NCBI GenBank assembly: GCA_009908915.1 | Contig: JAAAOJ010000060.1 | Span: 1 to 56,035 of the forward strand | DNA length: 56,035 nucleotides | Direction of reading: 5' to 3' | Source of the DNA: Planctomycetota bacterium | GTDB taxonomy: Bacteria > Planctomycetota > Phycisphaerae > SM23-33 | Position numbers and translations under genes: made by a program | The notes under the pieces: generated by a model | What the model was told of the DNA's origin: nothing | Databases searched by the model: none | The model's input: only the letters and a program-made list of their open reading frames with translations | Shown here: one piece after another, positions 39,605-48,838 of the stretch | Numbering within the stretch: position 1 is the stretch's first letter | Layout of the letters: each line of letters opens with the position of its first letter

Positions 39605-41962
39605 ATGGACGTTCGCCAGTTTCTCCACGACATCACGACCGCCGGCAGCTATCGCGACCAGATTGCGACGCTCCGAACGTTCGAACCGCGAGAGGCCCGC
39701 TACGCCGCGCCGTCCAAGCCGCTGCCAGACGGGCTGGCCTCGCTGCTGCGACGGCAGAACATCCACCGTCTTTACACCCACCAGGCCGCCGCGCTCGACG
39801 CCGCCGCCGAGTGCCGGGACGTCGTGGTCGTCACCGCCACCGCCAGCGGCAAAACGCTCTGCTACAACCTGCCGGTCGTGCGCACGCTGCTGGCCGAGCC
39901 GAATGCCCGGGCCATGTACGTCTTTCCCACCAAGGCCCTCACGCAGGACCAGTACGGCACGCTGAAACGCTGGGCCGCCGACGAGGCCGTCGGTCCCGCG
40001 CTGCGGCCGGCCGTCTACGACGGTGACACGCCCACCCACAATCGCAGCACAATCCGCCGCGACGCCAACCTCATCCTCACCAACCCCGACATGCTGCACG
40101 TCGGCATGCTGCCGTACCACGCCAAGTGGCACGCGATGCTGGCCAACCTGCGGTACCTCGTGGTCGACGAACTGCACACCTGCCGCGGCATCTTCGGTAG
40201 CCACGTCGCCTGCGTGCTGCGTCGACTGCTGCGGCTGTGCGAGCATTACGGCTCGCGGCCCCAGATCATCTGCAGCAGCGCGACCATTGCCAACCCGGTG
40301 GAGTTGGCTCGGCGGCTGACCGGGCGGGACGTGACGCTCGTGGACGACGACGGCGCGCCGCAGGGCCGCAAGCACGTCGTGCTGTGGAACCCACCACTGC
40401 TGGATGACGAGCAACTCTCGCGACGCTCGGCGAACGTCGAGGCCGTCGACCTCGTGACCGAACTCGTCCGCCGGCGCGCGCAGTCGATCGTCTTCGGCAA
40501 GGCCCGCGTGGTCGTGGAACTGATCTACCGCTACGCCAAGCAGCGGCTGGCCGACGCGGGGCAGGACGACCTCGCCGCACGCATCCGGCCGTATCGCGGC
40601 GGGTACCTGCCCGGCGAACGTCGCGAAATCGAGCAGATGCTCTTCAGCGGCAAGCTGCTGGCCGTCACCGCGACCAACGCGTTGGAACTCGGCATCGACG
40701 TCGGAGCACTGGACGCGGCCGTCCTTGTCGGCTATCCGGGGACCATCTGCAGCACCTGGCAGCAGGCGGGCCGAGCGGGGCGTGCCAGCCAGGACAGTCT
40801 GGTAATCCTCATTGCCTACAACGATCCCGTCGACCAGTACGTCTGCCGGAACCCGGCCTACCTGTTCGGGGCCTCGCACGAGTACGGCGTGATCGACCCG
40901 GAGAACCCTCACATCCTGCAGAAGCAGCTTGCCTGCGCATGCTTCGAGAAGCCCCTCACGCCCGATGACGCCGCATACTTCGGCGATCTGACCGGGCGTA
41001 TCGCCGGGCTTCTGAGCGAGGACGGCCAGGGGCGCCAGATCGACGAGCGGCTGTACTACTCATCCAGCGAGATGCCGCACCGGACCACCAACCTGCGGAC
41101 CATCAGCGACGACAGCTACAGCATCGTCGACGTCAGCGGATCGAACGGTGAGGTCGACGCGCCGGGCGCAAGAGTCATCGGCCAGGTCGACAGCATCTCG
41201 GCCCCGGAACTGGTCTACCCCAACGCCATCTACCTGCACGAGGGCGACAGCTACACGGTGCGCGACCTCGACGGCGAGGCGAAGATCGCTACCGTCACGC
41301 CGGCCGAGGTGGATTACTACACCCAGCCGGTGCTCGCCAACGCCTGCCGGCTGGACCTGCCGATCGAGGAGAAGCCCGCGCCGGGCGGCCGGGCGAACGT
41401 CGGGCCGGCCGACGTGACGTGGCAGACGACGGCCTTCCAGAAGGTCAGGTACTACACGATGGAGGTCATCGGCCAGATGGAGCTGGACCTGCCCAGCCAG
41501 ACGCTGCCGACCGTGGCGTTCTGGTGGACGCCGCAGGAGGACCTCGTCGCCGCGCTGGGGCGGCTGGGACTCAACCCCATCGAGGCGATGATGGGCCTGC
41601 GGAACCTGCTGGTCGCGACGCTGCCGGCCCTGGCGATGTGCGATCGGCGGGACATCTCCGGCAAGGTCGAGAGCCGCAACCTCGGCCGGCCGAACCTGGT
41701 GGTCTACGACCGCTACCCCGGCGGGCTGGGCTTCTGCCAGCAGGGCTACGAACGGGTGGAGCAATGGCTGGCGATGGCGAAGGAATTGGTCGCCGACTGC
41801 CCCTGCAGTCACGGCTGCCCCAGCTGCGTGGGCATTCCGTTCCTGCGGCCGCCGATCCACCACGACCCGGACCTGCACGGCGGCTATCCCGTGCCGAGCA
41901 AGGCCGGCACGATCGCACTGCTGGAGCGCCTCGACCTGCCGGCCACTACGGAACCTGCGTGA
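39605..41962 (+). CDS. DEAD/DEAH-box helicase with C-terminal four-Cys domain (MrfA/YprA-like)
   Basis: This 785-residue SF2 helicase has the Q-like region YTHQAAALDAA, Walker A TATASGKTLCYN near residue 76, DEVH-like VVDELHTCRG near residue 186, SSATIANP, then a helicase C domain (YRGGYLPGERREIEQ, TNALELGIDVGALDAAVLVGYPGT, QQAGRAGRA). The last 80 residues are a DUF1998-type zinc-binding end with CPCSHGCPSC. The architecture matches MrfA/Hrq1-type DNA-repair helicases. The start at 39605 is chosen by domain fit; 39587 is possible. The tail overlaps the convergent gene by 17 bases. Confidence 0.88.
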   Translation: MDVRQFLHDITTAGSYRDQIATLRTFEPREARYAAPSKPLPDGLASLLRRQNIHRLYTHQAAALDAAAECRDVVVVTATASGKTLCYNLPVVRTLLAEPNARAMYVFPTKALTQDQYGTLKRWAADEAVGPALRPAVYDGDTPTHNRSTIRRDANLILTNPDMLHVGMLPYHAKWHAMLANLRYLVVDELHTCRGIFGSHVACVLRRLLRLCEHYGSRPQIICSSATIANPVELARRLTGRDVTLVDDDGAPQGRKHVVLWNPPLLDDEQLSRRSANVEAVDLVTELVRRRAQSIVFGKARVVVELIYRYAKQRLADAGQDDLAARIRPYRGGYLPGERREIEQMLFSGKLLAVTATNALELGIDVGALDAAVLVGYPGTICSTWQQAGRAGRASQDSLVILIAYNDPVDQYVCRNPAYLFGASHEYGVIDPENPHILQKQLACACFEKPLTPDDAAYFGDLTGRIAGLLSEDGQGRQIDERLYYSSSEMPHRTTNLRTISDDSYSIVDVSGSNGEVDAPGARVIGQVDSISAPELVYPNAIYLHEGDSYTVRDLDGEAKIATVTPAEVDYYTQPVLANACRLDLPIEEKPAPGGRANVGPADVTWQTTAFQKVRYYTMEVIGQMELDLPSQTLPTVAFWWTPQEDLVAALGRLGLNPIEAMMGLRNLLVATLPALAMCDRRDISGKVESRNLGRPNLVVYDRYPGGLGFCQQGYERVEQWLAMAKELVADCPCSHGCPSCVGIPFLRPPIHHDPDLHGGYPVPSKAGTIALLERLDLPATTEPA

Positions 41963-42584
41963 ACTGTTCCATCGCCCGGCGGGAGATGACCGCCCGCTTG
42001 AGGTAGACGTGTTCTGTAAGCGACTGGCCAATGTCGCCCGTGCTGCGTTCCTGCAGCAGCCACGGCCCGTGCCGCTTGCCGTCCGTCTCGATCCACAGCG
42101 GCTGGCCCTTGACCACGCCGCGAATCTCCGAGCCGTCGGCCAGCAGGAATGTCCACTCGAAGCGGCGAAACGGGTAGCGCTTGCCGGTGTAGACCTTCTC
42201 CGGTTCGCCCATGGCCTTCCATCGCCAGTGCAGTTCCATGTGTTCGGCGATGACTTTGGCGGTGATCTGCAACACGGCCGCCGGCGGAATGCACCGCCAG
42301 CGATTCTCGGCCTCGACCCAGACGGTCCACGGTTCCCCCGGCGTCGTGACGAGCCAGCCGCCGACCGTCCGGCCGTTGGACAGTTGGATCGCGCCCGGTA
42401 GCGCGTTGAGGCGCACCTCGCGTCCGGTCAGAACGCTGCCATCGCGGTCCGGTTCGCGCACGCCTCCGTCCGTCGGCGGGGCCGGCGCATCGTCGCTGAG
42501 CCACGCATCAAGGTTTGACGCCGGTTCGTCGGCCAGGCATATCGCCGCCGCCGCGGCCAGGATGATCAGCGTTGCATGTCGCAT
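41946..42584 (-). CDS. Secreted hypothetical protein
   Basis: This 212-residue protein has a signal peptide (LIILAAAAAICLA) and a mainly beta mature part (LNALPGAIQLSNGRTVGGWL, WTFLLADGSEIRGVVKGQPLW, LTEHVYLKRAVISR). Two short sections with LSNGRTVGGWL and LADGSEIRGVV look like repeated beta units, as in planctomycete proteins that contain an SH3-like element. No function is assigned. It overlaps the end of the helicase gene on the opposite strand. Confidence 0.65.
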   Translation of the reverse strand: MRHATLIILAAAAAICLADEPASNLDAWLSDDAPAPPTDGGVREPDRDGSVLTGREVRLNALPGAIQLSNGRTVGGWLVTTPGEPWTVWVEAENRWRCIPPAAVLQITAKVIAEHMELHWRWKAMGEPEKVYTGKRYPFRRFEWTFLLADGSEIRGVVKGQPLWIETDGKRHGPWLLQERSTGDIGQSLTEHVYLKRAVISRRAMEQFTQVP

Positions 42585-42641
42585 GTTTCGTTGTTTCGTG
42601 TCGCTCGGGTCCGTCTGCTCAACGCATCGGACGGCGGGGCA

Positions 42642-42814
42642 TTACGATTGATGGCGGATTTCGCCGCAGACCTCGCGGAAGGTTGCGGCCGTCGTGGCGT
42701 CGAACAGCACGAACTGCACGTCGGTCAGGGACGTCTCGCCGCGGACGCGGTCGAGGACGGTTCGCAGCATGATCCTCGCGCATCATCGCCCTGTTCTACA
42801 TGGATGACTGTCAT
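42642..42814 (-). pseudogene. Macro-domain gene with an internal deletion
   Basis: The first codons at 42814 read MTVIHVEQGD, the normal start of a macro domain (beta strand plus QGD). About 13 codons later the frame changes, and from 42770 the strand reads MLRTVLDRVRGETSLTDVQF then VLFDATTAATF to a stop at 42642. That is the normal macro-domain C-terminus. The central 100 or more residues, including the ADP-ribose-binding loops, are missing. It is therefore a dead gene. Confidence 0.7.
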
Positions 42815-42899
42815 GATACGTCCAGTATACCGCGCCGGCGCGGTGGAATCTTCTCTTGGCGCTTGGAGCTTGCAGCATTGGAACATACCATCGTTGTGC

Positions 42900-43853
42900 A
42901 TGCTGGCGATGCGCTTCATCTTCTCGGGCATCGTGTGGGCGTCGGCGGCCGTCGCGGCCCCGGTGATCATCCACCTGATCATGCGCACGCGTCTTGCCGG
43001 CGACGCTCCGCGAGCGGCAGACGCTCTCGCCACCGCATCGCCTGGCCGAGGCCGACTTGACCCACCCGATGCTGTGGGCGTTCGCTGATCCGGCCAATCC
43101 GCCGCTGGCCGACGTGCTGCTGCGTCGTCGTCTGGCGATCGAGCAGCCGGCCGACGATGCACAGGTCGTGCTGGCCGACGAAGCCGGCGAGCCGCTCGTG
43201 CTGCATCGGCGCATCGGAGACGGCCACGTGGTGCTGTGGGCGTTCTTGCCGGCGCGAGCATGGTCGAACCTCGCGCGACTGGGCGGCGACCGTCGACTGG
43301 CGGCTGCCGGCGGGTGTCAACGCGCCGCTGGTGACCGTCCAGGCCCCCGGGGAGGACGAGCCACGCGTGCTCGAAGCAGACCTGCGGCGCGGGCGGGTGC
43401 GGATTGACGCCGATCGGCTGGGCGGCTGGACGATGCAGTTCTCGCGGGGCATGGAGCGGGTGACGCGCGGTTTCAGCGTGAACGTGCCCGCCGGCGAGAG
43501 TGATCTGCGGCGGATCGACAGCGAGCGACTGGCCGAGTCATTCGACGGCTCGTTTCGTATCGTCGCCCTGCGCCGACGAACGGGCGGAGCAGCTCGGCCG
43601 AGCCGCGGCGCCACTGGATCTCCTGGCGATGCTTCTTTGACGCTTCCCTCAAAAGTCAGATGGCCGGAAAAACAGATCCTTTCTGTGACGCAAACGAAGA
43701 CGTTACGTCACCAAAATGGAGGTGAGGGGTGCTGCCCTGGAGTTCTGAGGGAGCCGTCTTCTTTTGGCTCTGCTGGCGGTTCTGGTCAGCGGGAGCGTCT
43801 TTGCAAATCGTTTCTACAAGCGGCCGGGCGATGAGGGCCACCAGGCCCGATGA
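42900..43853 (+). pseudogene. Broken BatA-like membrane protein gene
   Basis: The start at 42900 reads MRFIFSGIVWASAAVAAPVI then IHLIMRT, the typical N-terminal membrane segment of BatA-domain proteins. The rest is spread over other frames: LPATLRERQTLSPPHRLAEA and HVVLWAFLPARAWSNLA to about 43280, then VNAPLVTVQAPGEDEPRV and GMERVTRGFSVNVPAG to about 43570. The last part is LGRAAAPLDLLAML, interrupted by a mobile element at 43639-43757, then LLALLAVLVSGSVFANRFYK to a stop at 43851. A large part of the usual protein is absent. Deletion, frameshifts and insertion show it is not functional. Confidence 0.75.
43639..43757. mobile_element. MITE-like element, copy 2, inside the BatA-like pseudogene
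   Basis: This 119-bp element is flanked by 7-bp direct repeats CTTCTTT (43632-43638 and 43758-43764). Removing the element and one repeat joins LLAML to LLALLAV in one frame. The ends are imperfect inverted repeats (ACGCTTCCCTCAAAA against ACGGCTCCCTCAGAA read from the other end, 12 of 15). The core matches the copy at 24023-24142. No coding capacity. Confidence 0.85.
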
Positions 43854-43964
43854 GCCCCGCAGGACCTGAGGGAAGACCCTCACTAGGACTCCCGGAGGGA
43901 GCGGAGTAAGATTCGTGGCCGTGTGCCATGCAACTTGAAGCCGGTCTGACTGGCGCGGGGTGCC

Positions 43965-44783
43965 TCAGCCTTCGACGTCTTCGGTCGGTTCGATATCGTC
44001 CGGATCGGGTGAGGGCTTCCGGCGGCGATGGCGCATGACGATCGGTCGCGGCGGCAGGCCGATGAGCGTGCCCTCGCCGCTCTTGCGCATATAGGTGGCG
44101 TCATCCTGCGGGGCCTCGTGTACCTGGTGCAGCGAGTGCGACTCGACGATGATCTCCAGGACCTCGTCGAGGTCGTCGGTGATGTGGAAGCGGTCCATGT
44201 CGTCCGGGTCAATCTTGCTGTAGCCCCCCTCGGGCAGCATCACCTCGGTGATCCAATCGTGCAACCCGCGCCAGTAGTCCGTGCCGACGAGGATGACCGG
44301 GAACGGAGCGGCCTTGCCGGTCTGGATCAGCGTCATCGAGTTGAAGAACTCGTGCAGCGTGCCGAACCCGCCGGGGAAACACACAAACGCCCGCGCGTAC
44401 TTGACGAACATCACCAGCCGCGCGAAGAAGTACCGGAAATCCAGGCGAACCTCGTGATACGGGTTGGCTTCCTGCTCCATCGGCAGGTTGATATTAAGCC
44501 CGACGCTCGTGCCCGCGCCGTCCTGGGCGCCTCGGTTGGCGGCTTCCATGGTGCCCGGTCCGCCGCCGGTGATGACGGCGAAACCTGCCTTGGCGAGCAT
44601 CTTGCCCATCGTCCGCGCCTGCTGGTAGTACGTGTCGGTCCGCGGGGTCCGCGCCGAGCCGAAAACACTGACGGCCGGGCCGACCTGGCTCATTGTCTCA
44701 AAGCCCTCGACGAACTCGCTCATGATGCGGAAGACCCGCCAGGTATCGCGATCCGTGAACTCGCTTGGATTCATTCGAGTCAT
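43965..44783 (-). CDS. LOG-family nucleotide 5'-monophosphate phosphoribohydrolase-like protein
   Basis: This 272-residue Rossmann protein has VSVFGSARTPRTD, the GGGPGTMEAANRGA loop and FPGGFGTLHEFF. This is the TIGR00730/LOG family, which cleaves cytokinin-type or purine nucleotide monophosphates to base and ribose 5-phosphate. The subgroup with a basic C-terminal tail (RHRRRKPSPDPDD) is common in bacteria. The start at 44783 (MTRMNPSEF) is chosen because GGGAG lies five bases upstream. A TATACT -10 candidate (44869-44874, minus) lies about 85 bases further upstream. Confidence 0.88.
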   Translation of the reverse strand: MTRMNPSEFTDRDTWRVFRIMSEFVEGFETMSQVGPAVSVFGSARTPRTDTYYQQARTMGKMLAKAGFAVITGGGPGTMEAANRGAQDGAGTSVGLNINLPMEQEANPYHEVRLDFRYFFARLVMFVKYARAFVCFPGGFGTLHEFFNSMTLIQTGKAAPFPVILVGTDYWRGLHDWITEVMLPEGGYSKIDPDDMDRFHITDDLDEVLEIIVESHSLHQVHEAPQDDATYMRKSGEGTLIGLPPRPIVMRHRRRKPSPDPDDIEPTEDVEG

Positions 44784-44975
44784 GTTGTCTCCCATGAAGA
44801 GAGCCCTGTCAAGATTCTCATTGTCGTCGTAAATCGTGAAGCGAACCAATCTCCTATACGAAGGTCACAGTATAGCAGCCGTCGGGGGCGTTTGCATCGG
44901 GCGTGATTGTATCGTACGTTTCCCGTGGATACCCATCGACGCCACGCCTTCCCCGACCTCCAGGAGGGTTCAGCG

Positions 44976-45887
44976 ATGGTACCTGTTGAGACATATCCCG
45001 CCGGAATCGGGCGGTCGTCGGTGAGCGACCCGCCAGTATGGCAGCCGCCCGACGGACGCCGCGACGCCGCCGCGACCGTCGGACAACTCAGGAACGATCT
45101 TCGAGCCGCCTTCGATGCCGTTGGCGGCAGCTTTTTGCGCGGCCTGCTGTGCTGCTGTGCCATCGCCGCCGTGCCGCTGGCGATTCTCATTGCCGCCGTC
45201 CACGGCGCGTGGTACTGGGGCGTCGTCGCCGGCGTGCCGGCGGGCATGCTCGTCAGCCTCCTTGCCGAAGCCCACGAGGAACGTCTCGGGCATCGAGCCG
45301 GCCGCTTCGTGCTGCGTCGGCTCGGCGGTCGCGCCCAGGCGCAGGACGCCACCGTCCTGGCGGCCGTGGAGTGGATGCTGGGCGACGCCGACGAGGCCCG
45401 TATGCAGCACCGCATTCGTCGCGATGCCATGTGGCACGCCACCGGAGATCTGATCGCCGGGTTCATCGACCTTAGCGAGGCCGAGGGGCTTGACATGACC
45501 GCCGCACGCATTGCGTGGACCCTCAACCGCCGCGCCACCTGTCCCGTGGGTGCATCGTCTGCCGACGCGCCAGCCGCCGAAGAATCCGATGCCGCTGGCA
45601 GGGAAGGCGACGTGGCGCCGCCCGCATGGTCGGCCTCCAAACCGTTCACGACCGTGGGAATCACATCATTCGGAGGGGACCGCCGTCGCAGGCCGCCTGG
45701 ACGTCTGGCCTGGGGCGTGCGATGGCTGGCCGCGTGGGGGACCGGTGTCGCTGTCGTCTGGGCGGCCTATGACGAGCTGCCCCTCGACAGCGCCACTGTT
45801 CGTCTCGTCGTCGCTGTGGGGCTGGGGCTGCTCGCGTGGAAATCGCTGCTCATCCTGCCCGGGTGTGAGTCGCACGACACGCGATAG
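44976..45887 (+). CDS. Membrane protein of unknown function
   Basis: This 303-residue protein has two hydrophobic stretches near residues 50-100 (GLLCCCAIAAVPLAILIAAV, WGVVAGVPAGMLVSLLA) and two near the C-terminus (WLAAWGTGVAVVWAAY, LVVAVGLGLLAWKSLLIL). Between them is a soluble Arg/Ala-rich region. Three consecutive Cys (LLCCCAIA) lie within the first helix. The start at 44976 has AGGAGG nine bases upstream. No family recognised. It is divergent from the LOG gene. Confidence 0.65.
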   Translation: MVPVETYPAGIGRSSVSDPPVWQPPDGRRDAAATVGQLRNDLRAAFDAVGGSFLRGLLCCCAIAAVPLAILIAAVHGAWYWGVVAGVPAGMLVSLLAEAHEERLGHRAGRFVLRRLGGRAQAQDATVLAAVEWMLGDADEARMQHRIRRDAMWHATGDLIAGFIDLSEAEGLDMTAARIAWTLNRRATCPVGASSADAPAAEESDAAGREGDVAPPAWSASKPFTTVGITSFGGDRRRRPPGRLAWGVRWLAAWGTGVAVVWAAYDELPLDSATVRLVVAVGLGLLAWKSLLILPGCESHDTR

Positions 45888-46044
45888 CCCCAGTTCCTCG
45901 ATCCACCGGTCCGACAGCCGGCGATGTCCTCGGGTTGATCGGTCGGATTCGCTCAGCCGGCCGGTAGCGGATCGGGACTAACGGGCATGCGAGGTTGCTG
46001 CGTCTACGTCGACCGGCGGCTTATGTCAGCTCACTTCGTGGCGG

Positions 46045-47298
46045 CTACTCAAGTCGATCGATGACGTAGTCGCCGACCTTCGGTTCCCGGATGCGCTGCT
46101 TCATCGTGCCGGCGGCTTCGTCCTGCTGTACGTGGTTGGTCTCGATATAGCCGACGAACTTGTCTTCGCGGTAGACAATCAGCCGCATGCCCGGCTCGAC
46201 ACCCTTGGCCGAGCCGATATTGATGATGATCGCGGCCTCGCCGAGTTCCTTGATGCGTCCGTGGATGCGTTTGGGCTCGGGTGCGGGGGCAGCCGGAGGC
46301 TCCGACGGCGTGTTCTCCGGCGCGGCGGCCAGGTCGGTATCGGCCGGTTTGGTGGGCGGGGTGTCCGGCGCGTCGGTCGGTTCGGTCGGCTGGGGGGCTA
46401 CGGCCACGATGTCCGGCTTGTCCGGCGCGGGCGACGGCGGCACCGGCTCCGGCGGGGCAGACTGCAGGTCGGATATCTGGCGCTCCATCTGTTGCTGCCG
46501 CTCGCGGAGGGCGCGGATCTCGTCGGCCTGCTTGACCGCCAGACGGGAGAACTGCCGCCGCTGGGCCTCGACCTTCTGCAGCGTCTGTGTCGTCTCGCGA
46601 AGCTGCTCCAACAGCTTGCGGTTGCGCTCGTCCGTCTCTTCGATGGTCGCAAGTTCCAACTGCAGCCGCAACTTCTCGTTCTCTTGCTTGAGCCGGCCGG
46701 CCTCGATGATGGCGTCGACGCGCTTGTCGCCCTCCGCCGCCGCGGAGGCGGCGACTTCGCCGGTCTCACCGTCGTTGGCCTCATCGCCTGCTGAGGCATC
46801 CAGGGCGGCCAGTCGCTGGCGAAGCTCGGCGACCTCACGTTTCTGGATCTGCCGCAGGATGGCGGCCCGGTTCAGCTCGCCCTGGAGATTGCCGGCGGTT
46901 TCGCGCGATTCGAGAAGGGCAGCCTTGAGGCGCTGGTTCTGCTCTGCGGCCTGCTGGAGTTGGTGTTGCAGTTTGAGGATCCGCTGCTGGAGCTGGTCAA
47001 AGATGGCCAGTTGCTGCTGAACGGTCAGAGGAGCGTCGGGCGCGGCCTCGGCGGTCTTTGCGGCGGGCGGGGCACTGACGGGCGCCTCGGCGGGTGCCGG
47101 CGGCGGCAGGGCCGTCTCGTCCTGGTCGTCGGTTTCGGGTTCGGTCGGCGCGGCGGCGGATGATTCGTCGGCGGGCCGGGGCGTGGGCGCGACGACCGGG
47201 CCGGCCTCGGAGGTGTCGGCGGGCGACTGTGTCGCTTGCTCGGCCAGGCCGCAGCCGGTCAGCAGGAACACAATGCAGAACGTGGTTCGTAGATGCAT
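46045..47298 (-). CDS. Coiled-coil lipoprotein
   Basis: This 417-residue protein has a lipoprotein signal (FCIVFLLTGCGL), a Pro/Ala/Glu-rich linker, and a long coiled coil (residues about 90-280: QQRILKLQHQLQQAAEQNQR, LRQRLAALDA, LEQLRETTQTLQKVEAQRR). A second Pro-rich linker follows, then a compact end domain (IHGRIKELGEAAIIINIGSA, GVEPGMRLIVYRED, VGDYVIDRLE). That end domain resembles small SH3-like beta domains found in planctomycete coiled-coil lipoproteins. It may span the periplasm as a scaffold. It is divergent from the hydrolase gene with only 76 bases between. Confidence 0.72.
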   Translation of the reverse strand: MHLRTTFCIVFLLTGCGLAEQATQSPADTSEAGPVVAPTPRPADESSAAAPTEPETDDQDETALPPPAPAEAPVSAPPAAKTAEAAPDAPLTVQQQLAIFDQLQQRILKLQHQLQQAAEQNQRLKAALLESRETAGNLQGELNRAAILRQIQKREVAELRQRLAALDASAGDEANDGETGEVAASAAAEGDKRVDAIIEAGRLKQENEKLRLQLELATIEETDERNRKLLEQLRETTQTLQKVEAQRRQFSRLAVKQADEIRALRERQQQMERQISDLQSAPPEPVPPSPAPDKPDIVAVAPQPTEPTDAPDTPPTKPADTDLAAAPENTPSEPPAAPAPEPKRIHGRIKELGEAAIIINIGSAKGVEPGMRLIVYREDKFVGYIETNHVQQDEAAGTMKQRIREPKVGDYVIDRLE

Positions 47299-47374
47299 GG
47301 GACACCGTGGCTGAGGTTTGGTAGACTCTATGTTTGCGAAATCTCCCCATGAAGTCAAGCTGCCGGGACAAACG

Positions 47375-48235
47375 ATGACCGATACCCTCGAAACCTGCCG
47401 TTTGCTCGATGCCGTCGACCTCTGGCCGAACGGTCCCCCGGGGGGGCTGGCCGACGGCGCGACGGCACCGAGCCTGCGACCCGTGCTGCCACAAGGCGAT
47501 GCGCCCACGGCCGCCATCATCGTCTGCCCCGGAGGCGCATACGGGCATCTGGCCGACCACGAGGCCGAGCCCGTGGCACGCTGGCTGACGCGTATCGGCG
47601 TGGCGGGGCTGGTGCTGCGATATCGCGTCGCCCCGCATCGCCATCCGCTGCCGGTGGCGGACGTGCAGCGAGCGATCCGTCTGACGCGGGTGCGCTTGGA
47701 CGAATGGAATATCGACCCGCAGCGCGTGGGTGTGCTGGGCTTCAGCGCCGGCGGTCACCTGGCGGCTTCGGCGGCGACGATGTTCGACCGACCGACGCCC
47801 GGCTGCGGCGACGCTGTCGATGGCGAATCGGCCCGACCGGACGCTGCCGTCCTGTGCTACCCGGTGATTCTCGGCGAGCCGTATGGACACGAGGGGTCCC
47901 GCAGGAATCTGCTCGGACCTGAGCCGGCGGAACGGGACGTCGAAGAGTTTTCGCGCGATCGGTTGGTCTCGGATCAGACGCCGCCGACCTTTCTCTGGCA
48001 CACGGCCGACGATCCGGTCGTCAACGTGCAAAACAGCCTGAGCTTCGCCGCCTCCTGCCGCGAGCATGGCGTGCCGGTGGAACTGCACGTGTTCCCGCAC
48101 GGCATGCACGGCATTGGCCTGGCGTTCGGTCATCCGTCGGCGGGAGCGTGGACAAGCCTGTGCGAGGCCTGGCTGCGCTCGGTCGGCTTTGCCCGTGTAG
48201 GAAGACGCGGTACCGCGGGTGCTGCACCGCGCTGA
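47375..48235 (+). CDS. Alpha/beta hydrolase (BD-FAE/acetyl-esterase-like)
   Basis: This 286-residue protein has IIVCPGGAYGHLADHEAEPV (oxyanion region), nucleophile GFSAGGHLAAS, late WHTADDPVVNVQNSL (catalytic Asp) and FPHGMHGIGLA (catalytic His). It resembles esterases that deacetylate xylan or other glycans (COG0657/BD-FAE group). There is no signal peptide with the start at 47375; a longer start at 47330 is possible. The last residues (RRGTAGAAP) look like read-through into intergenic sequence. Confidence 0.85.
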   Translation: MTDTLETCRLLDAVDLWPNGPPGGLADGATAPSLRPVLPQGDAPTAAIIVCPGGAYGHLADHEAEPVARWLTRIGVAGLVLRYRVAPHRHPLPVADVQRAIRLTRVRLDEWNIDPQRVGVLGFSAGGHLAASAATMFDRPTPGCGDAVDGESARPDAAVLCYPVILGEPYGHEGSRRNLLGPEPAERDVEEFSRDRLVSDQTPPTFLWHTADDPVVNVQNSLSFAASCREHGVPVELHVFPHGMHGIGLAFGHPSAGAWTSLCEAWLRSVGFARVGRRGTAGAAPR

Positions 48236-48290
48236 CGGACAATCATGTCGGGCCGCGATCATCGGAAACGAGCCGGCCGTCGTGTGCGGA

Positions 48291-48695
48291 CTACGCCTTC
48301 CACAGGCCGTGGACGTTGCAGTGCTCGCGGGCCGTCACGTCCGTGCCCTTGGGGAAGGGGAAGATGGCCGAGGGTTCGTCGCCGGGCTTGAGGAACTTGC
48401 GCATCACCATGTCGCACTCGTCGCAGCGGGCTTCGATCCACTGGATGAAGTGCTTCTCTTCCATGGGGTGCAGGGTCGAGCCAATGGTGACCTTGACGCC
48501 GCCTTCGACCTCTTCGATGACCGGCACGTGCTTCTCGGTGGAGGCCTCGGCGGTCTTCTCCTCGAGCTTGGCCATCGGCTTGCCGCCCATGCTGGGCGCC
48601 TGCTCCTGGCAGGACTGGCAGGGCACGAGGCATTCGTAGATGGCGGCACAGTCTTCGAGCTGGCATTCAAACATGTCATACCGGGCGGTGGTCAT
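48291..48695 (-). CDS. Superoxide reductase (desulfoferrodoxin-like) with altered N-terminal cysteine set
   Basis: This 134-residue protein has all ligands of the catalytic Fe(His)4Cys centre: His56 (EKHVPVIE), His76 and His82 (LHPMEEKHFIQW), Cys126 and His129 (REHCNVHGLWKA). It reduces superoxide to hydrogen peroxide without making oxygen, and suggests an anaerobic or microaerophilic host. The N-terminal domain does not have the desulforedoxin CxxC...CC pattern; it has Cys11, 16, 22, 26 and 29, and MGGKPM where CCGQPM is usual. A further CDEC pair (91-94) is present. GGAG five bases before the ATG fixes the start at 48695. Confidence 0.9.
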   Translation of the reverse strand: MTTARYDMFECQLEDCAAIYECLVPCQSCQEQAPSMGGKPMAKLEEKTAEASTEKHVPVIEEVEGGVKVTIGSTLHPMEEKHFIQWIEARCDECDMVMRKFLKPGDEPSAIFPFPKGTDVTAREHCNVHGLWKA

Positions 48696-48838
48696 GGTTG
48701 CTCCTTCAGGGGTTCTGCAGTCAGGCCGGCCTCTGCCAGCGTTCTGATCGCGAGTCACGAAATTCTACAGTCGTCGAGCCCGCGGGACGCGCTGTCGACG
48801 ATAATTAGACAGCATCTCATCTGTAGTCCTTCCCGCCA

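Noticed and set aside
39548..40912. 454-codon minus-strand open frame
   Set aside because: It is antisense to the helicase gene with all its motifs intact.
48195..48240. Third copy of the two-hairpin repeat at the end of the hydrolase gene
   Set aside because: Only a short GCGGT/ACCGC palindrome is shared, too little to call a copy.
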